From Sphingobacteriales bacterium (GTDB lineage: Bacteria > Bacteroidota > Bacteroidia > Sphingobacteriales > Sphingobacteriaceae), in the NCBI GenBank assembly GCA_014763615.1, contig JACXVB010000006.1, positions 62,001 through 126,000 of the forward strand: 64,000 nt of DNA, given 5' to 3'. Under the pieces are notes generated by a model. That model was not told the origin of the DNA. It saw nothing but the letters and a program-made list of their open reading frames with translations, and did no database searches. Shown piece by piece: positions 1 to 8,048 of the stretch. The position numbers and the translations under genes were made by a program. Position 1 is the first letter of the stretch. Each line of letters opens with the position of its first letter.

Positions 1-322
1 TTCTCAGTGGAATGATGGTTAAACCTTTATCCTCACCTTTAACAATCAGTTTCTTTAATTCTTTTTTGGTGAGTAATAATTTGCGATCTCTCTTGGCTTC
101 ATGATTGTAAAAAGAGCCATGAGAATATTCTGAAATATGTAGATTTCTGATATATAATTCTCCGTTAATAAAGGTGCAAAAAGCATCACTAATATTTGCT
201 TTAGCCTCTCTTATCGATTTAATTTCTGTACCTAAAAGTTTGATCCCAGCAGTAAAAGTTTCGAGAATGTGATACTCGAAATTGGCTTTTTTATTTTTGA
301 TATTGATGGTTGATGTTGACAT
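1..322 (-). CDS. smpB: SsrA-binding protein SmpB, partial (C-terminus cut by window start)
   Basis: Reading the minus strand from ATG at 322 gives about 107 residues beginning MSTSTINIKNKKANFEYHIL and containing LGTEIKSIREAK, the ELYIRNLHISEY segment and NHEAKRDRKLLL, which are the hallmark blocks of SmpB. SmpB binds tmRNA and brings it to stalled ribosomes for trans-translation, in the cytoplasm. Family members are about 150 residues, so roughly the last 45, including the basic C-terminal tail that enters the decoding centre, lie outside the window. The frame is open to base 1. A TATCTTTG promoter element lies on the same strand at 341-348, 18 bases before the start. The identification rests on motif recognition and is confident. 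Confidence 0.93.
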   Translation of the reverse strand, partial: MSTSTINIKNKKANFEYHILETFTAGIKLLGTEIKSIREAKANISDAFCTFINGELYIRNLHISEYSHGSFYNHEAKRDRKLLLTKKELKKLIVKGEDKGLTIIPLR

Positions 323-340
323 TTATTTTCTTTCGAAATG

Positions 341-348
341 CAAAGATA
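341..348 (-). promoter_or_regulatory. Bacteroidota -7 element (TATCTTTG) upstream of smpB
   Basis: The minus strand reads TATCTTTG, matching the Bacteroidota -7 consensus TAnnTTTG, 18 bases before the smpB ATG. I see no clean -33 TTG at the usual distance, so this is a partial match. Confidence 0.5.
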
Positions 349-424
349 AAATATAAAAACGAAATGACTTCCTAACTAATTAAAAGCAATTTTCGTGTTA
401 AAATTCACCTATTTGATCATGGTT

Positions 425-455
425 TTGATATTTCTAACCCATAAATTTATATTTG
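425..455 (+). promoter_or_regulatory. Promoter TTG-N20-TATATTTG for the cyanophycinase-like gene
   Basis: TTG at 425-427 and TATATTTG at 448-455, separated by 20 bases, match the Bacteroidota promoter layout. A longer in-frame TTG start at 453 falls inside this -7 element, so it cannot be the real start; the ATG at 492 is supported instead. Confidence 0.7.
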
Positions 456-491
456 GCAGCAAATCCTCATTTCTCGAAATCGATATTACAC

Positions 492-1361
492 ATGAAAAAA
501 AATATTGTTCTTATTCTCTTGATTTTTGCTAATGTTATTTTGATCAACTTTTCTGTAAAAGCACAATATAAAGTGCATGCTGATGGAAATTTATTCATTA
601 TTGGAGGGGGAAATCGATCTACCGAACTAATGGAAAATTTAATTCATACTGCTAACCTTAGGAATTATGATTTCATTGCCATTTTGCCCATGGCGAGTGC
701 TCAACCCGATTCTGCTTTTCTCAATACGAAATCAGAATTTAATAATCTGTGTGATAATCAAGTGGTAAATTTTGGTCATTTTAGAACTTATGACCCTATG
801 TGGTTAGATTCGCTTGGTACAGCTAAGTTAATTTATATCCCAGGCGGCGATCAAAATCGTTTTATGGATTCGGTTAAAAATACGCCCGTTTATGATGCTA
901 TCCGTAGAGCTTTCAAGAATGGAAGTACCATCGCGGGAACAAGTGCTGGGGCAGCCGTGATGTGTAAATATATGATTACCGGAAACGAATTACGTGGAGA
1001 TAGCACCTATCGAGCTACATTTAGGCAATTGTTAAATCAAAACATTGAATTTTCTCAAGGTCTCGGTTTAATAGATTCAGTAATTATTGATCAACATTTT
1101 ATCAAAAGAAGTCGGTACAATAGGTTATTATCCGCTTTAAATGCGCATCCTGATTTTGAATGTATCGGAATTGATGAATCAACGGCCGTCATGATTCATC
1201 AAAATGTGGTTAAAGTACTTGGCGATGGACAAGTAGTGAAAATTTCAAATCCGGTAAACCTTAGTGTAACTGATAAAGGATTAATTAAATTCCAAGATGT
1301 ACAAATGAGTATTTTTACCGATGGCGATTCGTTTTATTTGCATCCAAATGGTTTTAATTGA
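492..1361 (+). CDS. Exported cyanophycinase-like peptidase (family S51)
   Basis: A 289-residue protein. Residues 1-25 are a Sec signal peptide (basic MKKN, hydrophobic core, SVKAQ cleavage region), so it acts outside the cytoplasm. The mature part has the glutamine-amidotransferase-like fold signs of peptidase S51: FIIGGGN near 35, IPGGDQNR near 116, and GTSAGA with the nucleophile Ser at 151. The later IDQHF..RSRYNRLL block is typical of cyanophycinases. Family members cleave beta-aspartyl dipeptide polymers, but Bacteroidota paralogues are exported and their substrate is unknown, so cyanophycin is not assured. The gene stands alone and overlaps the 3' end of mntH by 8 bases, tail to tail. 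Confidence 0.85.
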   Translation: MKKNIVLILLIFANVILINFSVKAQYKVHADGNLFIIGGGNRSTELMENLIHTANLRNYDFIAILPMASAQPDSAFLNTKSEFNNLCDNQVVNFGHFRTYDPMWLDSLGTAKLIYIPGGDQNRFMDSVKNTPVYDAIRRAFKNGSTIAGTSAGAAVMCKYMITGNELRGDSTYRATFRQLLNQNIEFSQGLGLIDSVIIDQHFIKRSRYNRLLSALNAHPDFECIGIDESTAVMIHQNVVKVLGDGQVVKISNPVNLSVTDKGLIKFQDVQMSIFTDGDSFYLHPNGFN

Positions 1362-3228
1362 TAATTAGAACAGGGATATTGATTTTATGCCTTACAGCGT
1401 CAACCGTGGTGCCAAAAATAAAGTCTTTCAATCCCTTATGACCATGAGCGCCCATCACTAAAAAATCAATTTCCTTTTCTTTAACAATTTTAGAAATAGC
1501 ATCAGAAGGTTTGCCAAAGCCTATACAGTAATCGGCTTTATAGCCTAGCTTTTCTAGTTCTGATTTTAGTTTTAAAAGATTTTGTTCATCCATTTTGGTT
1601 TCATAATCCATCACATTTTTTCCATGATACCTTGCAGCGGCAGTTTCAACTACGTGGATAAAAGTATATACAGCGTCTTTCCCACCCTGCATAGTCGCAT
1701 TTCTGATGATTTTGTGATCATTTTCAGAAAAATCAGTTGTAATCCCAATGTTTTTATAGATGATGATGGGATCTTGTGTAAACCCTTTAACCTCACCGTG
1801 AGGCAGATGCCTTCGTTCTTTTATCTTTTTACTTACTATTGGATAAGTGAAGATATAAATCAGCAAAGCAAAACAAGCTGCAACTACAGGAACAACTAGG
1901 TAGTAGATCAAGAATTGATAATCACCAGCTTCTTGAATCCATAGATTAATTTCATCAATCACTAAATGAATATTTAAATAAACAATGATTGCGGCACTTA
2001 GCCATGCAAGAATTTTAACCCATAATTTAATAGCGAATTCTTTCATTGTCTTTTGATCAGAACAAAAATGAATAAGCGGAATGATAGCGAAACCCAATTG
2101 TAAACTCAACACCACCTGACTTAATACCAATAAGCTTCCTAATGCCTCATCACCTAAAAAAAGGATGGTAAAAAATGCAGGAATAATAGCCAATAGGCGA
2201 GTGATTAATCTTCTCAGCCATGGTTGAATCCTGAGATTTAAATGTCCCTCCATCACTATTTGTCCGGCTAGTGTACCTGTAATGGTAGAACTCTGACCCG
2301 AAGCAATTAAAGCTATCGCAAAAAGAGTAGGAGCGGCTTTTCCGAAAATATTGGATAGTAATTTATAGGCATCTTGAATCTCAGCAACATGATAAAAGCC
2401 ATTTACATAAAATGCAGCGGCTGCTAATATTAAGATTGCAGCATTTACAAAAAAGGCCAAATTTAGCGCAATAGTGGTATCAATTAAATTAAATTTCAAA
2501 GCGTCTTTAATTCCTTGAATAGAGCGATCAAACTTTCTGGTTTGCACCAAGGAGGAGTGGAGATAAAGATTATGAGGCATTACCGTAGCACCAATAATTC
2601 CGATAGCAATATATAAAGCACTTGAGTTTAAACTGCTAGGAAGGAAACCTTTAACCACATCGCCATAAACTGGCGTTACGATGAACATTTCTACCAAAAA
2701 GGAAATCCCTATGATAAATACCATGGATACGATAAAGACTTCAAGTGTTCGCATTCCTCTTTTCATCAAAAAAAGAAGAATTAGGGTATCAAAAACAGTA
2801 ATACTTACACCCCATAAAAGTGGGAGATGGAAAAGCAAATTTAAACCGATTGCCATACCAATTACTTCGGCAAGATCACAAGCGGCAATGGCAATTTCGG
2901 CTAAAATGTATAATGGAAGATTCGCCCATTTTGGATAGGCATTTTTTGAGGCCTGCGCCAAATCTAAACCTCTTACCACTCCTAATCTTGCACTTAAAGA
3001 TTGCAGCAAAAGCGCAATAAGATTTGACATCAGCAATACCCAAATGAGTTTATATCCAAACTGAGAACCTCCAGCAATATCTGTTGCCCAGTTTCCTGGA
3101 TCCATATAACCCACACTTACCAAGTAAGCTGGACCTAAATAAGCGAAAATCCTTTTCCAGCCAGTTCTTTTGTTCGTACTGATAGAAGAATGTACATTGC
3201 CCAATGAATTTAAATCGATATTACTCAT
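1354..3228 (-). CDS. mntH: Nramp-family Mn2+/Fe2+ transporter fused to a C-terminal universal stress domain
   Basis: A 624-residue inner-membrane protein. Residues about 25-470 carry the Nramp fold: the metal-binding DPGN motif at 43-46 in helix 1 and the MPHNLYLHS motif (Met217) in helix 6, which together coordinate Mn2+/Fe2+ in proton-coupled import. From about residue 488 to the end there is a UspA-type domain, with the nucleotide-binding pattern GAHGHKGLKDFIFGTT near the C-terminus. Ordinary MntH is about 410-450 residues, so the Usp tail is extra, though I recall it in other Bacteroidota. The start codon overlaps the stop of mntR (ATGA, 3225-3228), implying translational coupling and co-regulation by MntR. 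Confidence 0.93.
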   Translation of the reverse strand: MSNIDLNSLGNVHSSISTNKRTGWKRIFAYLGPAYLVSVGYMDPGNWATDIAGGSQFGYKLIWVLLMSNLIALLLQSLSARLGVVRGLDLAQASKNAYPKWANLPLYILAEIAIAACDLAEVIGMAIGLNLLFHLPLLWGVSITVFDTLILLFLMKRGMRTLEVFIVSMVFIIGISFLVEMFIVTPVYGDVVKGFLPSSLNSSALYIAIGIIGATVMPHNLYLHSSLVQTRKFDRSIQGIKDALKFNLIDTTIALNLAFFVNAAILILAAAAFYVNGFYHVAEIQDAYKLLSNIFGKAAPTLFAIALIASGQSSTITGTLAGQIVMEGHLNLRIQPWLRRLITRLLAIIPAFFTILFLGDEALGSLLVLSQVVLSLQLGFAIIPLIHFCSDQKTMKEFAIKLWVKILAWLSAAIIVYLNIHLVIDEINLWIQEAGDYQFLIYYLVVPVVAACFALLIYIFTYPIVSKKIKERRHLPHGEVKGFTQDPIIIYKNIGITTDFSENDHKIIRNATMQGGKDAVYTFIHVVETAAARYHGKNVMDYETKMDEQNLLKLKSELEKLGYKADYCIGFGKPSDAISKIVKEKEIDFLVMGAHGHKGLKDFIFGTTVDAVRHKINIPVLIIN

Positions 3229-3881
3229 ATTGCAATTAATAGGTTTTTAGCTACTTCTCTACTGATATTTTGTTCTTTTTGATGAATGTTGATGATCACA
3301 CTGCCATCGAAATCAATTTTATCTACAATTTTGATGGTTTCGCCAAGTGTAAGACCAGTTTTTTCTAGGTACTGTAAAAAACCTTTGGAATGTTCTTTAA
3401 CGCCACTTATGATGCCTGCATCTCCAATTTGTAATTTATGGATAGGTAAAACTTCTTGAGATTTTAAAACCCCATTTTTGTCTGGAATTGGGTCTCCATG
3501 TGGGTCATTCTTAGGGAAATCTAAAAATTCATCGAGTTTATTGATGAGTATTTCTGAATTAATATGTTCTAATTCTTCGGCTAAATCATGAACTTCATCC
3601 CACTTAAAATTTAGTTTCTCTACCAAAAATACTTCCCATAAACGGTGTTTACGTATAATCTCAATGGCTTTTTGTTTTCCGCTATCTGTTAAAGTTACTC
3701 CTTGATATTTAGCATAGTTGATAAAACCTTTATCGGCTAACTTTTTAAGCATATCGGTTACAGAAGCTGCTCTGGTTTGTAAAGATTCTGAAATAGAGTT
3801 GGTACTCACACTTGCGTTTTTTTCATGATGCAAATGATATATCGCCTTTAAATAGTTTTCTTCTGTGTAGGATGTGATCAT
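3225..3881 (-). CDS. mntR: DtxR/MntR-family metal-dependent repressor
   Basis: A 218-residue cytoplasmic regulator from ATG 3881 (a longer reading frame adds seven residues from 3902 but runs into the -7 element at 3900-3907). Residues about 1-65 form the winged helix with the DtxR-type opening SYTEENYLKAIYHL and the recognition part TRAASVTDMLKKL; residues 65-130 form the metal-binding dimerisation domain (HRLWEVFL, EELEHI); residues 145-218 form an SH3-like FeoA domain. The family binds Mn2+ or Fe2+ and represses import genes. It heads an operon with mntH through a 4-base overlap. A perfect 9-base inverted repeat at 3913-3934 is its probable operator. Confidence 0.92.
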   Translation of the reverse strand: MITSYTEENYLKAIYHLHHEKNASVSTNSISESLQTRAASVTDMLKKLADKGFINYAKYQGVTLTDSGKQKAIEIIRKHRLWEVFLVEKLNFKWDEVHDLAEELEHINSEILINKLDEFLDFPKNDPHGDPIPDKNGVLKSQEVLPIHKLQIGDAGIISGVKEHSKGFLQYLEKTGLTLGETIKIVDKIDFDGSVIINIHQKEQNISREVAKNLLIAI

Positions 3882-3899
3882 ACTAAAAATTATTTCATA

Positions 3900-3907
3900 C
3901 AAATCTA
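3900..3907 (-). promoter_or_regulatory. -7 element (TAGATTTG) of the mntR-mntH operon
   Basis: The minus strand reads TAGATTTG, a TAnnTTTG match, 18 bases before the mntR ATG. The palindrome at 3913-3934 occupies the -7/-33 spacer just upstream. Confidence 0.6.
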
Positions 3908-3912
3908 ATTAT

Positions 3913-3934
3913 ATTTTTAGACTTATCTAAAAAT
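3913..3934. promoter_or_regulatory. Candidate MntR operator, 9-bp perfect inverted repeat
   Basis: ATTTTTAGA and TCTAAAAAT are perfect inverted copies separated by four bases (CTTA). The size and symmetry fit DtxR/MntR boxes (about 19-22 bp). The site lies six bases upstream of the mntR -7 element, where a bound repressor would block RNA polymerase. Seen directly: the repeat and its position. Inferred: MntR binding. Confidence 0.65.
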
Positions 3935-3984
3935 TCATATTTATAAAATAATTAAAACTTATTTAAGGTTTTTTTAAAATTTAA

Positions 3985-4014
3985 TTTGGTATTTAGAGAT
4001 AAAAATTAAATTTG
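3985..4014 (+). promoter_or_regulatory. Promoter TTTG-N18-TAAATTTG for the Lrp-type regulator
   Basis: TTTG at 3985-3988 and TAAATTTG at 4007-4014 with an 18-base spacer match the Bacteroidota consensus closely. The ATG follows at 4033, giving a short leader. Confidence 0.75.
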
Positions 4015-4032
4015 TAGGATAAACCTGAATAC

Positions 4033-4497
4033 ATGGAACTCGATAAAATTGATTTTAATATTCTCAAAATTTTGCAAGAAAACGGTAGAATCACCAATTT
4101 GCAGTTATCTCAACATATTGGTTTATCACCTGCTCCAACCTTAGAAAGGGTTAGAAAATTAGAACATTCTGGATACATCAAAAGCTATCATGCTTTGGTT
4201 GATGAAGAGAAGTTAGGTTTAGGAATTAAAACTTTTATTCAGGTTTCTTTAGACTTTCATCAACAAGATACCATACAAACTTTTTTAAATGAGATCAAAG
4301 AAATTAAGGAAATTACGGAATGTCACCACGTTACAGGGCAGTGCGATTTTCTGTTAAAAGCTTATGTTAAGGATATCAAAACCTACGAGCAGTTAATTAT
4401 GCAAAAAATTAGCAGAATCTCAGTAGTGAAAACCTTTCACACCATGATGATTATGAGTACCAGCAAAAAGGAGCCAATAGTTCCTTTAGAATACTAA
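4033..4497 (+). CDS. Lrp/AsnC-family transcriptional regulator
   Basis: A 154-residue DNA-binding protein. Residues 1-60 form the helix-turn-helix with the classic opening LDKIDFNILKILQENGRITN and recognition helix around LSPAPTLERVRKLEHSGYI; residues about 65-145 form the RAM (ligand-binding, octamerising) domain with the conserved ECHHVTGQCDFLLKAY segment. Members sense amino acids and act as local or global regulators; the target is not evident here because mntR lies divergently and ung convergently (stop codons abut at 4497/4498). Single gene with its own strong promoter. Confidence 0.9.
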   Translation: MELDKIDFNILKILQENGRITNLQLSQHIGLSPAPTLERVRKLEHSGYIKSYHALVDEEKLGLGIKTFIQVSLDFHQQDTIQTFLNEIKEIKEITECHHVTGQCDFLLKAYVKDIKTYEQLIMQKISRISVVKTFHTMMIMSTSKKEPIVPLEY

Positions 4498-5172
4498 TTA
4501 AATTTGCCAATTAATTTCTGTTTTATTCAGTTTTCTCAAGATTTCATTGGTTTTAGAAAATGGTTTAGATCCGAAAAAACCAGAATAGGCAGAAAAAGGA
4601 GAGGGATGAGCAGATTTAATGATGTAATGCTTTTCTTGATTGATTAGATTTTCTTTAGCCTGAGCAAATCTTCCCCAAAGAATAAAAATTAAACCTTCTC
4701 TTTGCTCAGATAAAATCTCAATCACTTTATCAGTGAAACTTTCCCAGCCTTTGTTTTGATGTGAGCCTGCTTTCCCGGCACTTACCGTTAGAGTTACATT
4801 CAATAATAGAACACCTTGTTTTGCCCAATCGGTTAAATCTCCGTGATTTGGAATCTCAAAATCAGGAATATCGTTAGCTAATTCTTTAAAAATATTTTGG
4901 AGAGATGGAGGTTGTTTAACTCCTTTTTGAACTGAAAAAGATAAACCATGAGCCTGATGCGCTCCGTGGTAGGGATCTTGCCCCAAAATCACCACTTTTA
5001 CGTTTTGGAAAGGCGTTAATTCAAAAGCTTTAAAAATATCACTTCCTTTTGGGTAAATCATTTGACGATTTTTTTTCTCCTCTTTTAAAAATTCCTTCAA
5101 AGATTTCATATAATCTTTCTCAAATTCATCTTTTAAAAGGGCTAACCAAGAAGATTCTAATTGAATAGACAT
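4498..5172 (-). CDS. ung: Uracil-DNA glycosylase, family 1
   Basis: A 224-residue base-excision repair enzyme that removes uracil from DNA. It carries the water-activating motif GQDPYHG with Asp66, the uracil-specificity region LLLNVTLTV near 122-130, and the HPSPFSAYSGFFG loop with His189 that intercalates into the minor groove. The length matches the family. It is convergent with the Lrp-type gene, with abutting stop codons, and I see no promoter match upstream. Confidence 0.97.
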   Translation of the reverse strand: MSIQLESSWLALLKDEFEKDYMKSLKEFLKEEKKNRQMIYPKGSDIFKAFELTPFQNVKVVILGQDPYHGAHQAHGLSFSVQKGVKQPPSLQNIFKELANDIPDFEIPNHGDLTDWAKQGVLLLNVTLTVSAGKAGSHQNKGWESFTDKVIEILSEQREGLIFILWGRFAQAKENLINQEKHYIIKSAHPSPFSAYSGFFGSKPFSKTNEILRKLNKTEINWQI

Positions 5173-5189
5173 ATTTTTACCTCAATTTA

Positions 5190-5220
5190 TTGATTTAAAG
5201 CTTAAATAAATGGATATTTG
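5190..5220 (+). promoter_or_regulatory. Variant promoter TTG-N20-GATATTTG for the TPR membrane protein
   Basis: TTG at 5190-5192 and GATATTTG at 5213-5220 differ from TAnnTTTG by one base, with a 20-base spacer. The start codon follows at 5254. Confidence 0.45.
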
Positions 5221-5253
5221 CAGCCACTAAAATAATACAATAATTACGCTGAT

Positions 5254-5814
5254 ATGCCAAATTTTATAAGAATCATTGTTGCCGCTATATTTTTAGGTGC
5301 CGCTGTTACCTTAATGGTATTCTCTTTTTGGGGATGGGGAATTTTATTGATCTTTTTAGCACTTTTAGTATTCATTACTTTTGTTTTTCACGAAAGAATG
5401 CTCTTAGCACAATGGTATTTGCGCAAAGAAAACTTGGATAAAGCAGAGCAAACTTTAAGTGGAATAAAGGATTTTGAGAAAGAATTATACAAAGGTCAAT
5501 GGGGATATTATCAATTGTTGATGGGGCTTATCGAGTCTAGAAAATCTCCAATGAAATCTGAAAAATACTTTAAAAGAGCTTTAGGTTATGGACTAACTAT
5601 GGATCATAATATTGCTTTAGCTAATTTAAGTTTAGCAGGAGTTGAAATGGGCAAAAGAAATAAAAGAGAAGCGCAACGCTTGTTAAAAGAAGCAGAAAAA
5701 GCGGATAAAAATAAACTTCTTGCAGATCAAATCAAGATGATGAAGGGTCAGATGAGTTTGTTAGATAAAACGCAACAAGTACGCGGAGGAAAAGGAAGTT
5801 ACAGACAATATTAA
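5254..5814 (+). CDS. Membrane-anchored TPR-like protein of unknown function
   Basis: A 186-residue protein. Residues 4-46 hold two closely spaced hydrophobic helices (IIVAAIFLGAAVTLMVFSF, then WGILLIFLALLVFITFVF), followed by a soluble helical part whose LAQWYLRKENLDKAEQTL and MKSEKYFKRALGYG segments look like tetratricopeptide repeats. The C-terminus is basic and Gly-rich. TPR proteins scaffold protein complexes; no partner is indicated by the neighbours. Monocistronic, followed by a shared terminator at 5855-5889. Confidence 0.75.
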   Translation: MPNFIRIIVAAIFLGAAVTLMVFSFWGWGILLIFLALLVFITFVFHERMLLAQWYLRKENLDKAEQTLSGIKDFEKELYKGQWGYYQLLMGLIESRKSPMKSEKYFKRALGYGLTMDHNIALANLSLAGVEMGKRNKREAQRLLKEAEKADKNKLLADQIKMMKGQMSLLDKTQQVRGGKGSYRQY

Positions 5815-5854
5815 GATTGTTTATTACACAAAACTCAACCAAAACTTTGAGTAT

Positions 5855-5889
5855 AAAAAAGGGAAGTATTGTTGAATGCTTCCCTTTTT
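5855..5889. terminator. Bidirectional rho-independent terminator
   Basis: An 11-bp stem (AAAAAGGGAAG with CTTCCCTTTTT) with a 12-base loop, A/T runs on both sides, between convergent genes ending at 5814 and 5888. The stop codon of the small minus-strand ORF overlaps its edge. Confidence 0.85.
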
Positions 5890-6094
5890 ACTTTTCACTT
5901 AAATGATCTTCTCCTGTATCATCTTGCAAACTTCTTTTACTGATGATATCTTCATCATCCCAAATCCTACTGAAAAATGTTTTTTCGCTTTGGATGCTTT
6001 TTAATAGCGAATGGATGAAGGATAAATCAAATTCGCTTTTATCCAATTTGATGAGATATTCCTGATCAGTGATTTCTAAAACTGAATTTTTCAT
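5888..6094 (-). CDS. Small hypothetical acidic protein
   Basis: A 68-residue ORF from ATG 6094 that I do not recognise. It has alternating hydrophobic and charged residues (VLEITDQEYLIKLDKSEFDLSFIHSLLKSIQ) suggesting a short beta strand followed by a helix, and an acidic hydrophilic tail. Codon use matches the resident genes, it fills the space between two terminators and it ends at a good hairpin, all of which support it being real. No signal peptide or membrane segment. Confidence 0.6.
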   Translation of the reverse strand: MKNSVLEITDQEYLIKLDKSEFDLSFIHSLLKSIQSEKTFFSRIWDDEDIISKRSLQDDTGEDHLSEK

Positions 6095-6150
6095 TTTCTA
6101 ATTTTTAAAGATTAGTGCCTTAAATGTTATTTATAAGGATTACTAAAATA

Positions 6151-6186
6151 AAAAAGGCTAGCTAACGATATGTTAACCAGCCTTTA
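6151..6186 (-). terminator. Rho-independent terminator of lysS
   Basis: AAAGGCT (6153-6159) pairs with AGCCTTT (6179-6185), with partial inner pairing, and a T run follows on the minus strand. It lies 30 bases beyond the lysS stop. Confidence 0.75.
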
Positions 6187-6215
6187 AGCTTTTATTAAAT
6201 AATTGGTTTTAAAGA

Positions 6216-7934
6216 TTAACTAAACCAACTCATCACGTCCTCTTTCTGAGGCATAGTAATATCCAATTTCATTTTTTTACGCATCCCGCCTAGATCATTA
6301 AACACTTTATTTGGGTTCGCTGCTTTTAACTCTTCAGGCGTATTAAAGCCCATCTTTCTAATCACTTGCACCCATTCTGCTGGAATTCCCATGGCGATAA
6401 AATCATCATCGGTGTAAACCTTAGCTTTTTTTTCAGGGCGCATTTGTGGGAAAAATAATACTTCTTGTATGCTTTGTTGCCCAGTCATCATCATGACTAA
6501 ACGGTCAATTCCAATTCCTAAACCAGATGTTGGCGGCATCCCATATTCCAAAGCTCTAATGAAATCCTCATCCATCGCCATGGCTTCATCATCACCACGG
6601 GCAGCCAACTTCAATTGTTCTTCAAAACGTTCTTTTTGGTCTATGGCATCGTTTAATTCAGAATAAGCGTTGGCAATTTCTTTCCCGTTTACAAATAGCT
6701 CAAAACGCTCTACCAAACCTTCTTTGCTACGATGTTTCTTTGCCAAAGGCGTCATCTCTAATGGGTAATCGGTAATGTAAGTTGGCTGAATTAAATGTTC
6801 TTCCACTTTTTCACCAAAAATAGCATCCACCAATTTGCCTTTACCCATGGAGGCATCCACTTGGATGCCTAGCTCTTTACAAGTTGCTCTTAAAGCAGTT
6901 TCATCCATCTCAGAAACATCCACCCCAGTATATTTCAGGATGGAATCGTACATTGATAATTTCTCGTAGGGCCCAGCAAAATCAATTTCATGCTCACCAA
7001 CTTTTACAGTTGATTTTCCATGAACAGCAACGGTTACTTTCTCCAAACATTCCTCTACCATCGCCATCATCCAGATATAATCCTTATAAGCCACATAGAT
7101 TTCCATCGAAGTAAACTCAGGATTATGTGTGCGGTCCATTCCTTCATTACGGAACATCTTGCCAAACTCATAAACGCCATCAAAGCCAGCCACAATTAAT
7201 CTTTTCAAGTAAAGCTCATTGGCAATACGTAAGAAAAGCGGCATATCTAAAGTATTGTGATAGGTGTTAAATGGACGAGCAGCTGCACCACCATGAACAG
7301 ATTGTAAAATAGGTGTTTCTACCTCCATCCACCCTTGGTCGTTAAAGTAATTACGCATGGTACTAATTACTTTAGAACGGATTTTGAAAATTTCTTTAAA
7401 TTCTGGATTCACCGTTAAATCCACGTAGCGCATTCTGTAACGCATTTCTGGATCGGTAAAACCATCATAAATATTGCCATCTTCATCACGCTTCACGATG
7501 GGAAGTGGTCTTAAAGATTTTGAAAGCACTTTAAATTCATTAACATGAATAGAAATTTCACCCGTTTGTGTAGTAAAAACGTATCCTTTAACGCCAATAA
7601 AATCACCAATATCTAATAGTTTCTTGAAAACGATATTGTAAAGCGTTTTATCTTCATTTGGGCAAACATCATCACGTTTTATATAGATTTGAATTCGTCC
7701 GGTTGAATCTTGCAATTCAGCGAAAGAGGCATTTCCCATAATTCTGCGGGTCATGATTCTTCCTGCTAGACTGATGGTTTTATAAGCCGTCTTATCTTTT
7801 TCGTAATTAGCTAAGATATCTGCTGCATGAGCATTTATCTCAAAAGCTTCCGCTGGATAAGGATTTATTCCTAATTTTCTCAATTCGTTTAAAGACTCAC
7901 GTCTTTGAATTTCTTGTTCTGAAAGTGCACTCAT
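6216..7934 (-). CDS. lysS: Lysyl-tRNA synthetase, class II, with C-terminal extension
   Basis: A 572-residue enzyme that charges tRNA-Lys. The N-terminal OB-fold anticodon-binding domain spans about 55-145 (SLAGRIMTRRIMGNASFAELQD). The class II catalytic core follows with motif 2 (FRNEGMDRTHNPEFTSMEIY) and motif 3 (GLGIGIDRLVMMM). Typical bacterial LysRS is about 490-510 residues; here the last 65 or so, after FFPQMRPE, add a helical tail with PAEWVQVIRKMGFNTPEEL. I recall a similar tail in other Bacteroidota LysRS proteins. Monocistronic, with a TAATTTTG element at 7954-7961 and a terminator at 6151-6186. Confidence 0.97.
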   Translation of the reverse strand: MSALSEQEIQRRESLNELRKLGINPYPAEAFEINAHAADILANYEKDKTAYKTISLAGRIMTRRIMGNASFAELQDSTGRIQIYIKRDDVCPNEDKTLYNIVFKKLLDIGDFIGVKGYVFTTQTGEISIHVNEFKVLSKSLRPLPIVKRDEDGNIYDGFTDPEMRYRMRYVDLTVNPEFKEIFKIRSKVISTMRNYFNDQGWMEVETPILQSVHGGAAARPFNTYHNTLDMPLFLRIANELYLKRLIVAGFDGVYEFGKMFRNEGMDRTHNPEFTSMEIYVAYKDYIWMMAMVEECLEKVTVAVHGKSTVKVGEHEIDFAGPYEKLSMYDSILKYTGVDVSEMDETALRATCKELGIQVDASMGKGKLVDAIFGEKVEEHLIQPTYITDYPLEMTPLAKKHRSKEGLVERFELFVNGKEIANAYSELNDAIDQKERFEEQLKLAARGDDEAMAMDEDFIRALEYGMPPTSGLGIGIDRLVMMMTGQQSIQEVLFFPQMRPEKKAKVYTDDDFIAMGIPAEWVQVIRKMGFNTPEELKAANPNKVFNDLGGMRKKMKLDITMPQKEDVMSWFS

Positions 7935-7953
7935 TCTCTTCTAAAAATTTGGG

Positions 7954-7961
7954 CAAAATTA
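7954..7961 (-). promoter_or_regulatory. -7 element (TAATTTTG) of lysS
   Basis: The minus strand reads TAATTTTG 19 bases before the lysS ATG. No convincing -33 TTG is seen. Confidence 0.45.
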
Positions 7962-8048
7962 CGGTTTTAAATCTTCTTGTTAAAGCGTTTAAGATTTCGT
8001 CTATTTTGATGATAGAATATATCTTATGAATAAAGCTAAAAGTGGAAT

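Noticed and set aside
453-491. Longer start (TTG at 453) for the cyanophycinase-like gene
   Set aside because: The TTG is inside the TATATTTG promoter element, and the ATG at 492 gives a normal signal peptide.
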